Source: Jaminaea rosea (lineage: Eukaryota > Basidiomycota > Exobasidiomycetes > Microstromatales). From it: DNA of 64,000 nt. The position numbers and the translations under genes were made by a program. Below the pieces are notes generated by a model that worked only from the letters and a program-made list of their open reading frames with translations, had not been told where the DNA came from and ran no database searches. How positions within the stretch are numbered: the stretch's first letter is position 1; every line of letters begins with the position of its first letter. Below, piece by piece: positions 53,414 through 62,883 of this stretch. The stretch is from assembly GCF_003144245.1 (NCBI RefSeq), contig NW_020289975.1, positions 1,693,496 through 1,757,495 on the forward strand. Direction: 5' to 3'.

Positions 53414-53696
53414 ATGATCATCCCCGTCCGTTGCTTCTCATGCGGCAAGGTCATCGGCGACAAGTGGAACGCCTACCTGGCGTTGCTCCTCGGTGGAATG
53501 GAGGAAGGTCCAGCATTGACCGAGTTGGGGTTGCAGCGATACTGCTGTAGGAGGATGGTGTTGACGCACGTCGATCTGATTGAAAAGCTGCTGCAGTACA
53601 ACAGTGAGTACAATGAGACCATCATTGCCTTTGCACTATGCTGATCCACCCAACTCTCCCTCTCACCCGCCAGTTCACGAGCGTAGAAACGTCTGA
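53414..53696 (+). CDS. RPB10: RNA polymerase I, II and III subunit RPABC5 (Rpb10)
   Basis: Exons 53414-53603 and 53674-53696 (intron 70 bp, GTGAGT/CAG, phase 1) give 70 residues, the exact size expected. The zinc-binding pattern is complete: CFSCGK at residues 7-12 and RYCCRRM at 43-49. The segment [10 protein letters not shown] and the closing [16 protein letters not shown] are typical. Rpb10 is a shared core subunit of all three nuclear RNA polymerases. The second coding exon holds only 23 bases (seven codons and a stop), so it is easy to miss. It is divergent from the uL2 ribosomal protein gene. Confidence 0.95.
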
Positions 53697-54026
53697 TGAC
53701 GAGCACCTAGCAAACCAAGTCCTTCCTCTCCCGCCTCGATTCCGCTCCTTCCACGCCTATCACGCCCTTCATTCACCAGCTGTCGTCATCTTGTACTACC
53801 ATGTTTCAATAGTTATTCATCGCCTTGTCTACATCCTGCCTACGCTTCAAGCCAGGGCCGGTCGCTCCTTGACGCCAGCTTGTCTGAAGTCTTGGCTACG
53901 GTGTGAATGACGTTCAAAATTGTCGTAATGACTTCACTGTCACGCTGCAATGGTGCGTCTAGTGATACATGATGATTGAGAGATGGATCGCGCCCTGCGT
54001 TCGCCCCTCTTCCCCTCCACTGTCTT
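53697..54026. other. convergent 3' intergenic region, 330 bp
   Basis: Between the stops of RPB10 and the PNUTS-like gene. A/T- and C/T-rich, no gene seen; likely the two terminators. Confidence 0.5.
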
Positions 54027-56246
54027 CTACTGGTATCCCCCGTAATGATGATGCGCAGGCGGCGGCGCGTAGCCGTAGTAACTGCCATGATGCTGTTGTT
54101 GCTGATGATGACCTCCGTACCCCTGCCAACCGCCGTACTGCTGCTGATGATGCTGCTGCTGCTGCTCACCACTCCCACCGACGCTCGACAATAGGTTCTG
54201 AAGCCCGCTCGAAGAGATGCCGTAGCTCTCCAGCGACGACGGCGGTGCCGCACCACTACCTGCTCCCACGCCGCCACCACTGCTACCACCCCTGAGCTGT
54301 CGCATCAACTCATTCAGATCAGCTTGTGCCGGAACCTGGAGTGGCTGGTCCCAACCTTCAGGCAAAGAGATCTTCTTCGGCTGAACGCCCTCTCCAGCCG
54401 CAGCATTCAGCGGCTCACCCGGGGAAGCCGGGATCTCAGCCACATCCATATAGATGGCGCTAAGAGCCGACATTTCCCTCTTCTCCTGCGCCTTCTTCTC
54501 CTCACTTTCAGCACCTCTCTCGGGCACTGCGTCATCCCCCTCCTCGACGGGCACCTCAACTTCGCGAGGGAGGTACCACTCTACTTCCTCCTCGAGCGCA
54601 TCGTCCTCTACGTGAGCAGCTGACTTGAGGGCTTGTCCCTCGTCTTGCTCAAGACCGTGCAAGCCGCCTGACTCAATGGTAGCGTGCATCTCGCTGTCCC
54701 CGTCGCCGTCAAATCTGGCCTCGATCATTCTGACCTCCACGAGGTTCTCATCTCGCCATTTCACGCGCTTGCTTGGCTTGGTGCGAGGACCGGGAGTAGT
54801 TGTCGCAGCGTCGTTGCTGGCTTCTGATGGCTGCGCGCTCGAGGAAACTCCTGCTTTGGTTCCTGCCCCAGCACCGCCTGTTTTGCCTCCTGCTCTCGAG
54901 GATGACGACGCAGCAGGCCCGGACTTGCTCAGCAGATCGCTGAACATGTCACGCGCACCGGTGGCTGTCGCCATCTTCTTGGTCTTGGGCGCAGGTTGAT
55001 GGCGCTTTGCCTCTCCCCCAGTCTCGTCATCGAGCTCGATTGCGAGGCGGCGCTTGGCCGCGGGCGGGCCCATGGGAGGTGCGGGTGTCTTTTTGACCTT
55101 GTCATTGCATTTGAGGCAGGTCTGCTCGATCTTGCGGGTGTGAGGGCCAGATGCTGTGAGAAGGGAGGGAAGCGGTCGTGTCAATGTACGAAGCGCGGGT
55201 CTCGCCGAGCTACGCCCAAACTCACGCTTGATTCTGGTGCTCGACGTTGTGCCCGGGATCATGGGCGTCTTGCACTTTGTACAGAGATCCTTCGTATCTG
55301 GAGCAAGCCGCGTCACCGTCTTCTTGGCCAGGCTCTGCATGTCGCTCGATCTATCCGAGCCGCTGAGGGCTAGCTTAGACCTCGACGCTGATCCTTCCGC
55401 TTTCGATGCAAAGCTTCCTAACGCCGACACGTACGCAGAAGATTGTGACAGAGAGTTGAGAGACTGCATTGTGTCTGACGCCGTGGCACGAGGAGGAGCA
55501 GCTGGCGTCTTCTTATTGCCTTGCTTAGACGAAGCGCCACCTTCCTCAACGCCTGCATTGGTGACCGCCTTGCTCGATGATGCTTCGTCCTTCTCAATCA
55601 TGTGCACCCACCTCTCGCGAATCTCAGTTGCCAGCTTGATTGACTTCTCCTGCCCCTTCTTCTGCACCAAGCCTAGAGCTCTTGGTAGCGCCCGATTCGT
55701 TTCTTTGTCGAGCAGATGCTCCTTCGGCAGCACAGGCAATTCGTCAAAGAGGCGAAGCAGAGGCATTCGAGTCTTGCTCCAAGCGGGGTCGAGGGATTCT
55801 CGCAACCACGTCGCCAAGAGCTGACGACCAGCGGGGACATCGAGAATGGCTCCGAAGAGCGCTCGGCTCTCGGTCTCATCGATCTGAGCAACAACTCTTT
55901 TGCGAAGCTCACAGCTCATCTCTCGCGATCGGAATGGCCCGTCGCTTTTCGCTTCGTAGCCTGGCTCTGCCAGGATGCTAATCAAGGTTGCAGCAGACTG
56001 CGACGGATTCGCGCGAATGACGTTCGGTAGAAGGACGGGTGCTATGGAGGAGGCAAGAGCATCGTCTGCTGCAGCTTTGCGCGAAGCCGGTGAAGGAGGT
56101 GGGGAATTTGTCTTGGGTTGTGAAGGTCCAGCATCGACGAAGAAGTCGACGCCCGACAACGAGGACGACGGAGGTGTCGATTTGAGCGTGTCGGGCGTGA
56201 AGCCGTGAAGTGGCCTTGTCCAGTTGAAGGCCTCGTTGAGACTCAT
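54027..56246 (-). CDS. TFIIS N-terminal domain protein, PNUTS/Ppn1-like PP1 regulator
   Basis: Exons 56246-55226 and 55153-54027 (72-bp intron, GTGAGT/CAG, stop-free and a multiple of three) give about 715 residues. Residues about 115-225 form a TFIIS N-terminal (LW) domain: GRQLLATWLRESLD, SKTRMPLLRLFDELPVLPKEHL and IKLATEIRERWVHMI. A Cys pair LCTKCKTPMIPG and a second pair QTCLKCND, brought together by splicing, look like a zinc ribbon. Later comes KRVKWRDENLVEVRMIE, matching the PP1-binding K-V-x-W motif and following residues of PNUTS. The C-terminus is Gln/His/Gly/Tyr-rich. PNUTS joins PP1 to the 3' end processing machinery and slows RNA polymerase II at termination. I chose ATG 56246 (MSLNEAFNW); ATG 56279 is in frame but adds an unlikely leader. 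Confidence 0.78.
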   Translation of the reverse strand: MSLNEAFNWTRPLHGFTPDTLKSTPPSSSLSGVDFFVDAGPSQPKTNSPPPSPASRKAAADDALASSIAPVLLPNVIRANPSQSAATLISILAEPGYEAKSDGPFRSREMSCELRKRVVAQIDETESRALFGAILDVPAGRQLLATWLRESLDPAWSKTRMPLLRLFDELPVLPKEHLLDKETNRALPRALGLVQKKGQEKSIKLATEIRERWVHMIEKDEASSSKAVTNAGVEEGGASSKQGNKKTPAAPPRATASDTMQSLNSLSQSSAYVSALGSFASKAEGSASRSKLALSGSDRSSDMQSLAKKTVTRLAPDTKDLCTKCKTPMIPGTTSSTRIKREFGRSSARPALRTLTRPLPSLLTASGPHTRKIEQTCLKCNDKVKKTPAPPMGPPAAKRRLAIELDDETGGEAKRHQPAPKTKKMATATGARDMFSDLLSKSGPAASSSSRAGGKTGGAGAGTKAGVSSSAQPSEASNDAATTTPGPRTKPSKRVKWRDENLVEVRMIEARFDGDGDSEMHATIESGGLHGLEQDEGQALKSAAHVEDDALEEEVEWYLPREVEVPVEEGDDAVPERGAESEEKKAQEKREMSALSAIYMDVAEIPASPGEPLNAAAGEGVQPKKISLPEGWDQPLQVPAQADLNELMRQLRGGSSGGGVGAGSGAAPPSSLESYGISSSGLQNLLSSVGGSGEQQQQHHQQQYGGWQGYGGHHQQQQHHGSYYGYAPPPAHHHYGGYQ

Positions 56247-58112
56247 AACGACTGCTCGAGCGAAAGAATGGAGATGCATATTTGTGTCAGTGACGTGGTC
56301 CTAGTCATCACCGGAATGAGAAACGATGTTCGACACGACTCGTAGCCGTGACCTCTACTCGAGGTGCTTGACGCGGCGGCCAAGAAGCCACGTGGGCATG
56401 ACCTGCCCCTGGGCGTGACTTTCCTGCCAGCAGGATGGCGGGGCGTGAGCCGTCCAAGGCTACCGAGCATCGACGGCATTGATGACGTCGTCGGCGTGCA
56501 GAGAAGCGGCGATGGTGTCCGCACCGAGGTTTTGCAGGTCGTCGTTTGCTCGCTGCTGAGCATGACGACGCCGACGCTCGACCGCGGTCGAGCATGAGCT
56601 GCCCCAGGTCAAGCAGACCGGCTCGCGCCTCGTCTGGGCTGAACAGTGCGAGGCATTGAGGCTGAGTCGAGTACGACAGAGATGAAAGGGAGAGAAGAGG
56701 CAGCACACTATGAACATTGACAAGGGAACGATCGAGAGGCAAAGCCAGGCAGACGAGAGCAAGGCGGAAGCGATGCTGTCGTGCACATTGAACCACTTCT
56801 CTTCGGCGGACGGCCAACACGTGCTTCTCTGCGAGAATACTAACCATGCCAAGGGTGATCGAAATGGAGGGAGTGGGCGGAGCAGACGAGCCGCGCTTCT
56901 GATAAAAAGTGGGGAGTCGCCTTGCGAGACGTTGTCAAGTCGAAGGGATGGTGAGGAGAGGCTTTGCTGCTCTATGCCGCGATGTTGACGGGCGGCAAAC
57001 TGAGCAAACCGAGGCCCAGAACCAACCACCACAAGCAGAGACGACGGCAAGCAAAGTGCTCGAGAGACGTCTACGATAGTAGCGTTGGATGCGTGGAGAG
57101 CTCCAGCTTCGACTTCGATGAGCTAGCCAGTAGAGTGAAGCAGGAGCGTCGGCGTGGAGATGAAAGCAATGGTTAGGGAGCCAAAGCAGCCGCTCCATCG
57201 TGCCGCCTCTCGTCGTGGGCCTGACGCCGGGCCGTCTCTGGACAGGCCAATGAATCCGCGCGACGGAACGGCCTGCCTGCCTGCCTGCTTGCCATCGAAT
57301 CGCCCTCGCCAGGCTCAACGCCGCCACTTAGCCCGCCTCGTGGCAGCGTCGTACCCAAAAAGCTCTTCCATCTTGTGATCTCTTCAGGGCTGTGATCTCA
57401 TGATCTCTCAGACGCATTTCATATCAATCTCAGAGGCGGTCGTCGTACTCTAGCGAGGGCAAAGTCGAATGAGTAGAAGAGAGGTAGGCATGGTCTATCG
57501 AGCTCAGAGGAAACATTGACTTCCTGCACGTCCTTTTCTGTGCGTGCGTGTGTCGCCTCGCCTCGAGACGTACGGCGGAGGCCCCGGGGGTAGATCTTCC
57601 ACGACTTGCGAGGGTGGCAGCAAAGGCGAACGCGACGAAGATACGGACGTCCACCCCGATCGTCCCAAGTCAAGGCATGCTCAACGCTGCTTGCCCGCCA
57701 TTCCATGCCAGAACCAAAATGACCCACGAGCCTGTACGGCTGCGACTGCTCTACGTTAGCATTGCGCTGTCTGAAAGTCAAGTGAGAAATCTGGACCATT
57801 ATCCTGCTCGCCGGCGGCCTAGCTGCCGCTCAGCGGCCTCCTCTCCCTCGAGCCGCCCCGCCGCTCGCCCCCGCTGCTGCTGCTGCTGTCGTATCGTCGA
57901 TCATGCTTTTCGTCGTACGTCGTACTGAACAGCGACAGCCGGTCGTCGCAGCTGCGAGCCTCGGCATTCAGCCAACGAGCTCACTCACATTGCGGCTACT
58001 GGCGCTGAGAATTCTGCTGCCAAAAGCGTCCCTTTCGCTCTAGTCCTGAGCCCACTCGCCCGGATGTCGATTGTTGCGCCGAACAATTTTGGACGAGCTT
58101 CGAGCGTCTACC

Positions 58113-58140
58113 GTGGAGCGTGGAGCGTGGAGCGTGGAGC
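58113..58140. repeat. four tandem copies of GTGGAGC
   Basis: Perfect 7-bp unit repeated four times in non-coding DNA upstream of the MAGP-like gene. Confidence 0.92.
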
Positions 58141-58598
58141 GGTGAGTTGAGTGAGCTTGGAGCGCAGCAGGGGCGCGGATCGGCCCTCGAGGTGTTAGTT
58201 TGAGGTGGCTGCGATGTGCCCCTTGAGCCTGCCGTGCATCAGCCCGCCGCCGCCCATATCTGCGCCTTTTCCCTGCGCCTACCTGCCCGCCAGGCCGCCC
58301 GCTCCGCTGAAAGATGCCGAAAGGCGGCAGAGCGTGCCGTCGACATCGACATTTCCTCGTAGAAGGCACGGGACGAGACCCGTGCCCAAGTGTTGATTGC
58401 AGCTGCGCGCGCCACTCGTTTGACCGCTCGACCGCCCACCCGCAAGCCCCGAGTCGAGGCCAGTCGCTACCGCCCGCCCCTGACCTGCTCGCCGGCGGCG
58501 TTTTGGAAGAGAGGAGCAGGGAGGAGACGGGGGCGCAAGCCTGAGAGGAGGCAGGGTGGCGGCGAAGAGGGAGAGCGGGAGGTTGGCTGACCTGGCCA

Positions 58599-58613
58599 TC
58601 ACACACACACACA
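58599..58613. repeat. (CA)n dinucleotide run
   Basis: Seven CA units, about 260 bp upstream of the MAGP-like start codon. Confidence 0.85.
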
Positions 58614-58875
58614 CCGCACGCCAAACAAAACCCTCGATTAGGTGGTGCCCATCCTCGTCCCACCTTCTTGCCCTTCCATCCATTCCTCTCCCCTCGCACA
58701 CGTTACCTCTCTTTCACTTTCCTCTTCATCTCGCTGAGCTTAGCTCTATCTCTAGGCGTCACATCTATTCGCCACTACCACATCACAACACAGCTTCCTC
58801 CTCAGCGCTTCGTTGTGTATTTTGCCACCCAACACACCACATCACCCCACCCCTGACTCTCTTCCTTTCTTCACG

Positions 58876-60100
58876 ATGCTCGCTTCCACCGGTCTCGCAG
58901 CCCTCGCCGTAGCTGGCTCCTTCTTCTCTGGTGCTTCGGCCCAGAACGTTCCCAAGTTCCAGTACGGCACCCCCAACGCCAACGCTCCCGGTGTCGTCGG
59001 CGCCAACTCCAATGGCCCCACCAACCCCAAGCAGCCTAGCCTCAACACCCCCATCAACCAGAGTGAGTGGCAGCAGCGATAGCTTGACTCATCGGCTCAT
59101 CGTCACCGCATGCTGACTTGGCTGCTCTCAATTGATCTTTACTTCCGCAGCTTCGGAGGCCCGTCTTGCTTCGATCAACGCCGTCGATGACTGGTGCACC
59201 TTTGGTCCTCGTGAGCAGCAGGTGATTGGTGATGTCGAGGCGGAGACTGTTGCCTACTGCACCAAGCCCCGCAACAACGCTCGTGTCATTCCCGACGGCA
59301 CCGTCACCTCGGTCCACTTCATCAAGACGCCCCTCTACGTCCAGGTCATGGCCAACGGTGACTTCACCAAGATCAACCTCGTCCCTGGCGACTACGGAGG
59401 AGAGCTTGACCCCCACGGTGCTACCAACAAGGGTAACCCCGTTGGTGGCAACGTCACCTCGAACATCTCGGGCAAGGACGTCTTCTACGAGGAGTGGATG
59501 AACTACATCTCGTACAACCAGATGTGCTTCCGTGTCTGCATCGCCGGCACCGATCAGGCGCCCACCTCGGCCGTCTGCCAGCACACCCTCGACGAGATGG
59601 GATGCCAGTTCGTCATGCCCGGCTCTTACACCGACAACGTCTTCGAGACGTGTGATGCCGACGTTGCCTACCCCCCTGGTCTTTACCCTCAGGGCGGTGG
59701 ATACACCTCGACGTTCCAGCAGTACTACTCGTCGGTCTACACGGACCCCAACGGTGGTCTTCACACCTTCGTCAATGGCTCCCCTGACCAGGCTACCCCC
59801 ACTGCCGCCTACTCGCTCCCCGCCTCGTCAAGCTGCAGCTCTGCTAGCTCCATCTCCAACGGCATTGCTAGCATCCAGCCCACGTCTTCGATGTCTTCGT
59901 CGTCGATGGCCACCTCGGCCTCTGGCTCTGGATCAAGCCGCGGCTCCTCGTCGACTGGTGCTGCCAACGCCGCCGCTAGCGGCTCCTCCAGCAGCTCGAG
60001 CGGTGGCTCCTCTGGCGCCGCTAGCCTCGCCCCCAACATGGTCGTAGGCAGCTTCGTCGCCGTCGTGGGTGGCCTTGTCGGCGCCGTCGTCATGCTCTAA
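58876..60100 (+). CDS. secreted GPI-type glycoprotein, basidiomycete MAGP-like
   Basis: Exons 58876-59062 and 59151-60100 (intron 88 bp, GTGAGT/CAG, phase 1) give 378 residues. Residues 1-22 are a signal peptide (LASTGLAALAVAGSFFSGASA). The mature part contains EARLASINAVDDWCTFGP, VAYCTKPRNNARVIPDGT, HFIKTPLYVQVMANGDFTKIN, GGELDPHGATNKGNPVGGNV and EEWMNYISYNQMCFRVCIAG, with FETCDADVAYPPGLYPQGG before the tail. This pattern I recall from a conserved basidiomycete family annotated as macrophage-activating glycoprotein in Cryptococcus. Cys residues are regularly spaced. The last 100 residues are Ser/Gly-rich and end in a hydrophobic stretch (MVVGSFVAVVGGLVGAVVML), consistent with a GPI anchor. 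The biochemical role is unknown; a wall or surface protein is likely. Confidence 0.82.
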
Positions 60101-61075
60101 GCAGTGGCTACGAAACAAACCACTTTAGCATCCTCACTCTCCTCACACGCCGAGGCCACATTCTACTCCTTTCATAGATGGACATTCAGCCAGATCCGCT
60201 TGCGAGCGGGCGAGCAGCGGCGGACTCACTTCGGCTTTCGCTCCCTCCGTCTGCGTTCTTTCGTCTTGCTCCCCCCTTTCTTTTCACGCATCGTCCAGCC
60301 TCGCTCGAGTATCTGTCTCTGCACTACCACCTCATTCACCCACTTTACTCTAGTCTCTGGGATTTGAAAGCATTCACGCCCACGCTCAAGCGGACATGCC
60401 CATCACTGGCCTCTTTCTTCTCTTCTATCCTGCCTTGTCAATACACTTTTCTCTGCTCTACTGAAGACCTCGAACGTGACAATGAGTGACTCGTCGTTAA
60501 CCGGTCCCGACTCTCGTCACCTCGACGCCAGATCGAGACGCACGCCCTTCGTCTGCTCCGTCAGCCGTCACACGAGGAGAGCGTGCGCCTTTGCCCCGCC
60601 TTCAATTAATGCCAAGCTCCTCGTACCCTCAGACATCGCTCTTTCGCACCGTAAGCCGCCGCCACCTCGCTCGCCAATCGGCGTCCTCACGTTGATGGCA
60701 GGCGTCGCCGATGCGAAGGAAGCAGCACGTGTGCTCGCTGGCTCGTGCGTCGCCGAGGAGCGTGGACGAGGAGACCGAGTCTCCCTTCTCCTCCGCCTGA
60801 GAAGAAGCTGCGTTCAATCACGCACGCACGCACTTTACTCCACTGCGCTTCTCTCCGACGTCGAAATCGAAATCGCAATGGCGTCAGGCCGCTACTGACC
60901 AAGTGCTGCGCTATGAAGCATCCTCGTGCCTGAGTCGCCGCAAGGGCGTGCAGGAAAGCGATGAGACTACCGGTCTCGCAAGACGATATTCGCTGATCGG
61001 CGCTTTTCTCGCCGTATATGAAGGGCTTAGAATGGATTGTTCTTTCATGCTCTCCCCTCCCTCATCCTCAACAAC
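60101..61075. other. intergenic region, 0.98 kb
   Basis: Between two secreted-protein genes on the plus strand. Short frames only, none recognisable. The first half is C/T-rich, the second half holds the promoter and leader of the phytase-like gene. Confidence 0.5.
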
Positions 61076-62656
61076 ATGCGTGCCTCAACCACCGGACTGT
61101 TGGCTGCGGTCACGGCCGCCTTCATGGCTGCTTCGGCCGCGGCGCTGCCTCAGCACCATCTGACTGCCCGAGCGGGCACTGCCTCATCGTCGAGCAGTGC
61201 TGCCTCAGCCACGTCGACCGCTTCTTCGGACAACGTTGGTACGACCAGCCTCGACGGCAAGGAGTTTGTGAATCATGGGCTCGTTGCCTTTGGCCGCATC
61301 TCAGCCGCTGACGTCGACTCCTTCGGCGAGTCAATCGGCGGCGTTGGCTCAGCCATCGCCCTCGAGTCATTCTCAAAGAAGGCAGACGGCTCCTTCTCTG
61401 GCTCAATCCGCCTGCAACCTGATCGTGGCCACAATCAGGGAGGCGCGGCCACGAGCGACTACCGGGCTCGCTCGCACCTCTACGATCTGGCCTTCACGCC
61501 ACTCGACAAGGCAGCCAAGACGCCTGCGAGCGAGAACTTCAAGCTGACCTATCGCAACACGCTCCTCTACAAGCAAGGCTCCAACTTTACCACTGGTCTC
61601 GACCCGGACCAGGTCAGGCAGGGTCAGCCTCCGTTGCCAGTGGCCAGCTACGATAATCATGTCACATTCGATACCGAAGGTCTCGTTGACGTTGGCCCCG
61701 TACTTATTGTGAGCGACGAGTACGGCCCCTACATTTACGCCATCGAAAAGGCCAGCGGCCGCGTCTTTGCGACTTTGGCCCCTCCCGCAGCAATCGTTCC
61801 TATGAGGGACGGCAAGACAAACTTCACTGCCCTCTCCAACCCCACGACGGGGCGTACGGCCAACCAAGGCTTCGAAGGCCTCACGCTCGACCGTAGCAAC
61901 GGGATGCTCTGGGCCCTCCTCCAGTCAGCCACGATTCAGGATGGGGGCTCAAGCAAGACGACGAACCGCTACTCTCGCCTGTTGGGCTGGGCTTACGATC
62001 CGACCAAGCCCTTCAACCTTCAGCCCACCCTCAAGGAAGAGTACGTCGTCCAGCTCCCTGCCTCTGGGAAGGGCAACACCCGAGCCAGCTCCGAGCTGCA
62101 CATTGTTGGGGACGGAGTCTTCCTTGTCCTCGCCCGCGACGGCAATGGGTTTGGAGACAACACAGCTCAGACGACGTACAAGCAGGCGGCTCTGGTCTCT
62201 ACCAAGGAAGACAATCCCACGAACATCGCAGGAACAAAGTACGACCAGCCCCAGAACCCAGTCAGCCCTGGAGGGAACCTCGTTGCGGGCATCACGCCGG
62301 CGGTCGTGCACGACTTCGTCGATCTGAGGGCTACGGACCAACTTTCCAAGTTCGGTCTACGCAACGATGGGGCTTTTGATCAGAATCTCATCGCGAGCAA
62401 GCTCGAGTCCCTCGCCCTCGCCTCGGTCGGGGACAAGCAGAGCCCGGATGACTACTTCTTGTTTGTGGTGAGCGACAATGACTTTGTCACGCTTGACGGA
62501 AAGCAGGCTGGACAGATCAACGGAACTGGTGCCTACGTGCTGGCCTCGTACCAGGACCCGTACGCCCAGCAGCATGGGTCTGGGGACACGCAGGCCTTTG
62601 TCTACCGCGTGACCTTGCCTGGGTACCGGCAGCCAGCTTTCCTTGGCCCAAACTAA
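61076..62656 (+). CDS. secreted protein with esterase-like/phytase-like domain
   Basis: One exon, 526 residues. ATG 61076 begins a clear signal peptide (RASTTGLLAAVTAAFMAASAAA), followed by LPQHHLTARA, which could be a processing site; the frame stays open upstream to 61037 but the leader is not signal-like. The mature protein resembles the phytase-like (esterase-like) beta-propeller family: EFVNHGLVAFGRIS, DYRARSHLYDLAF, VASYDNHVTFDTEGLVDVGPVLIVSDEYGPYIYAI, NQGFEGLTLDRSNGMLWALLQS and DDYFLFVVSDNDFVT. Several N-x-S/T sites are present (NFTT, NFTA, NGTG). No GPI signal is seen, so it is probably released. Such proteins are found in bacteria and fungi; the true substrate is not established and should not be assumed to be phytate. 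Confidence 0.8.
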   Translation: MRASTTGLLAAVTAAFMAASAAALPQHHLTARAGTASSSSSAASATSTASSDNVGTTSLDGKEFVNHGLVAFGRISAADVDSFGESIGGVGSAIALESFSKKADGSFSGSIRLQPDRGHNQGGAATSDYRARSHLYDLAFTPLDKAAKTPASENFKLTYRNTLLYKQGSNFTTGLDPDQVRQGQPPLPVASYDNHVTFDTEGLVDVGPVLIVSDEYGPYIYAIEKASGRVFATLAPPAAIVPMRDGKTNFTALSNPTTGRTANQGFEGLTLDRSNGMLWALLQSATIQDGGSSKTTNRYSRLLGWAYDPTKPFNLQPTLKEEYVVQLPASGKGNTRASSELHIVGDGVFLVLARDGNGFGDNTAQTTYKQAALVSTKEDNPTNIAGTKYDQPQNPVSPGGNLVAGITPAVVHDFVDLRATDQLSKFGLRNDGAFDQNLIASKLESLALASVGDKQSPDDYFLFVVSDNDFVTLDGKQAGQINGTGAYVLASYQDPYAQQHGSGDTQAFVYRVTLPGYRQPAFLGPN

Positions 62657-62883
62657 GGATCGTGCCGCAATCTTAGCGCAACCTCCCATGCTACTTATCG
62701 CCTCGCAATACAGTACCATTGCTCCAAGCCGTGACGGCCTACAGCGTTGCGTGTGAAGCCATTGCAGTTGAGATATTACTGAGACAAGTGCATGACAAGC
62801 AGGGTATCGAGCGAGCAATGTATCGAAGTAATCCGCCTCGTCTATAAATCTCCAGCGAGTCGTCACTGCTCGCTCATCGCCTT

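Larger units (their letters stand above)
56247..58875. other. long intergenic region, 2.6 kb
   Basis: The largest gap in the window. I can support no gene in it. On the minus strand a short frame ends at 56460 with ANDDLQNLGADTIAASLH then DDVINAVDAR, which has protein-like composition, but I found no start or introns that make a convincing model. Two GAGTCGAG octamers (56664-56671, 58451-58458), a 7-bp tandem repeat (58113-58140), a CA run (58599-58613) and a C/T-rich leader before 58876 are present. Confidence 0.5.
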
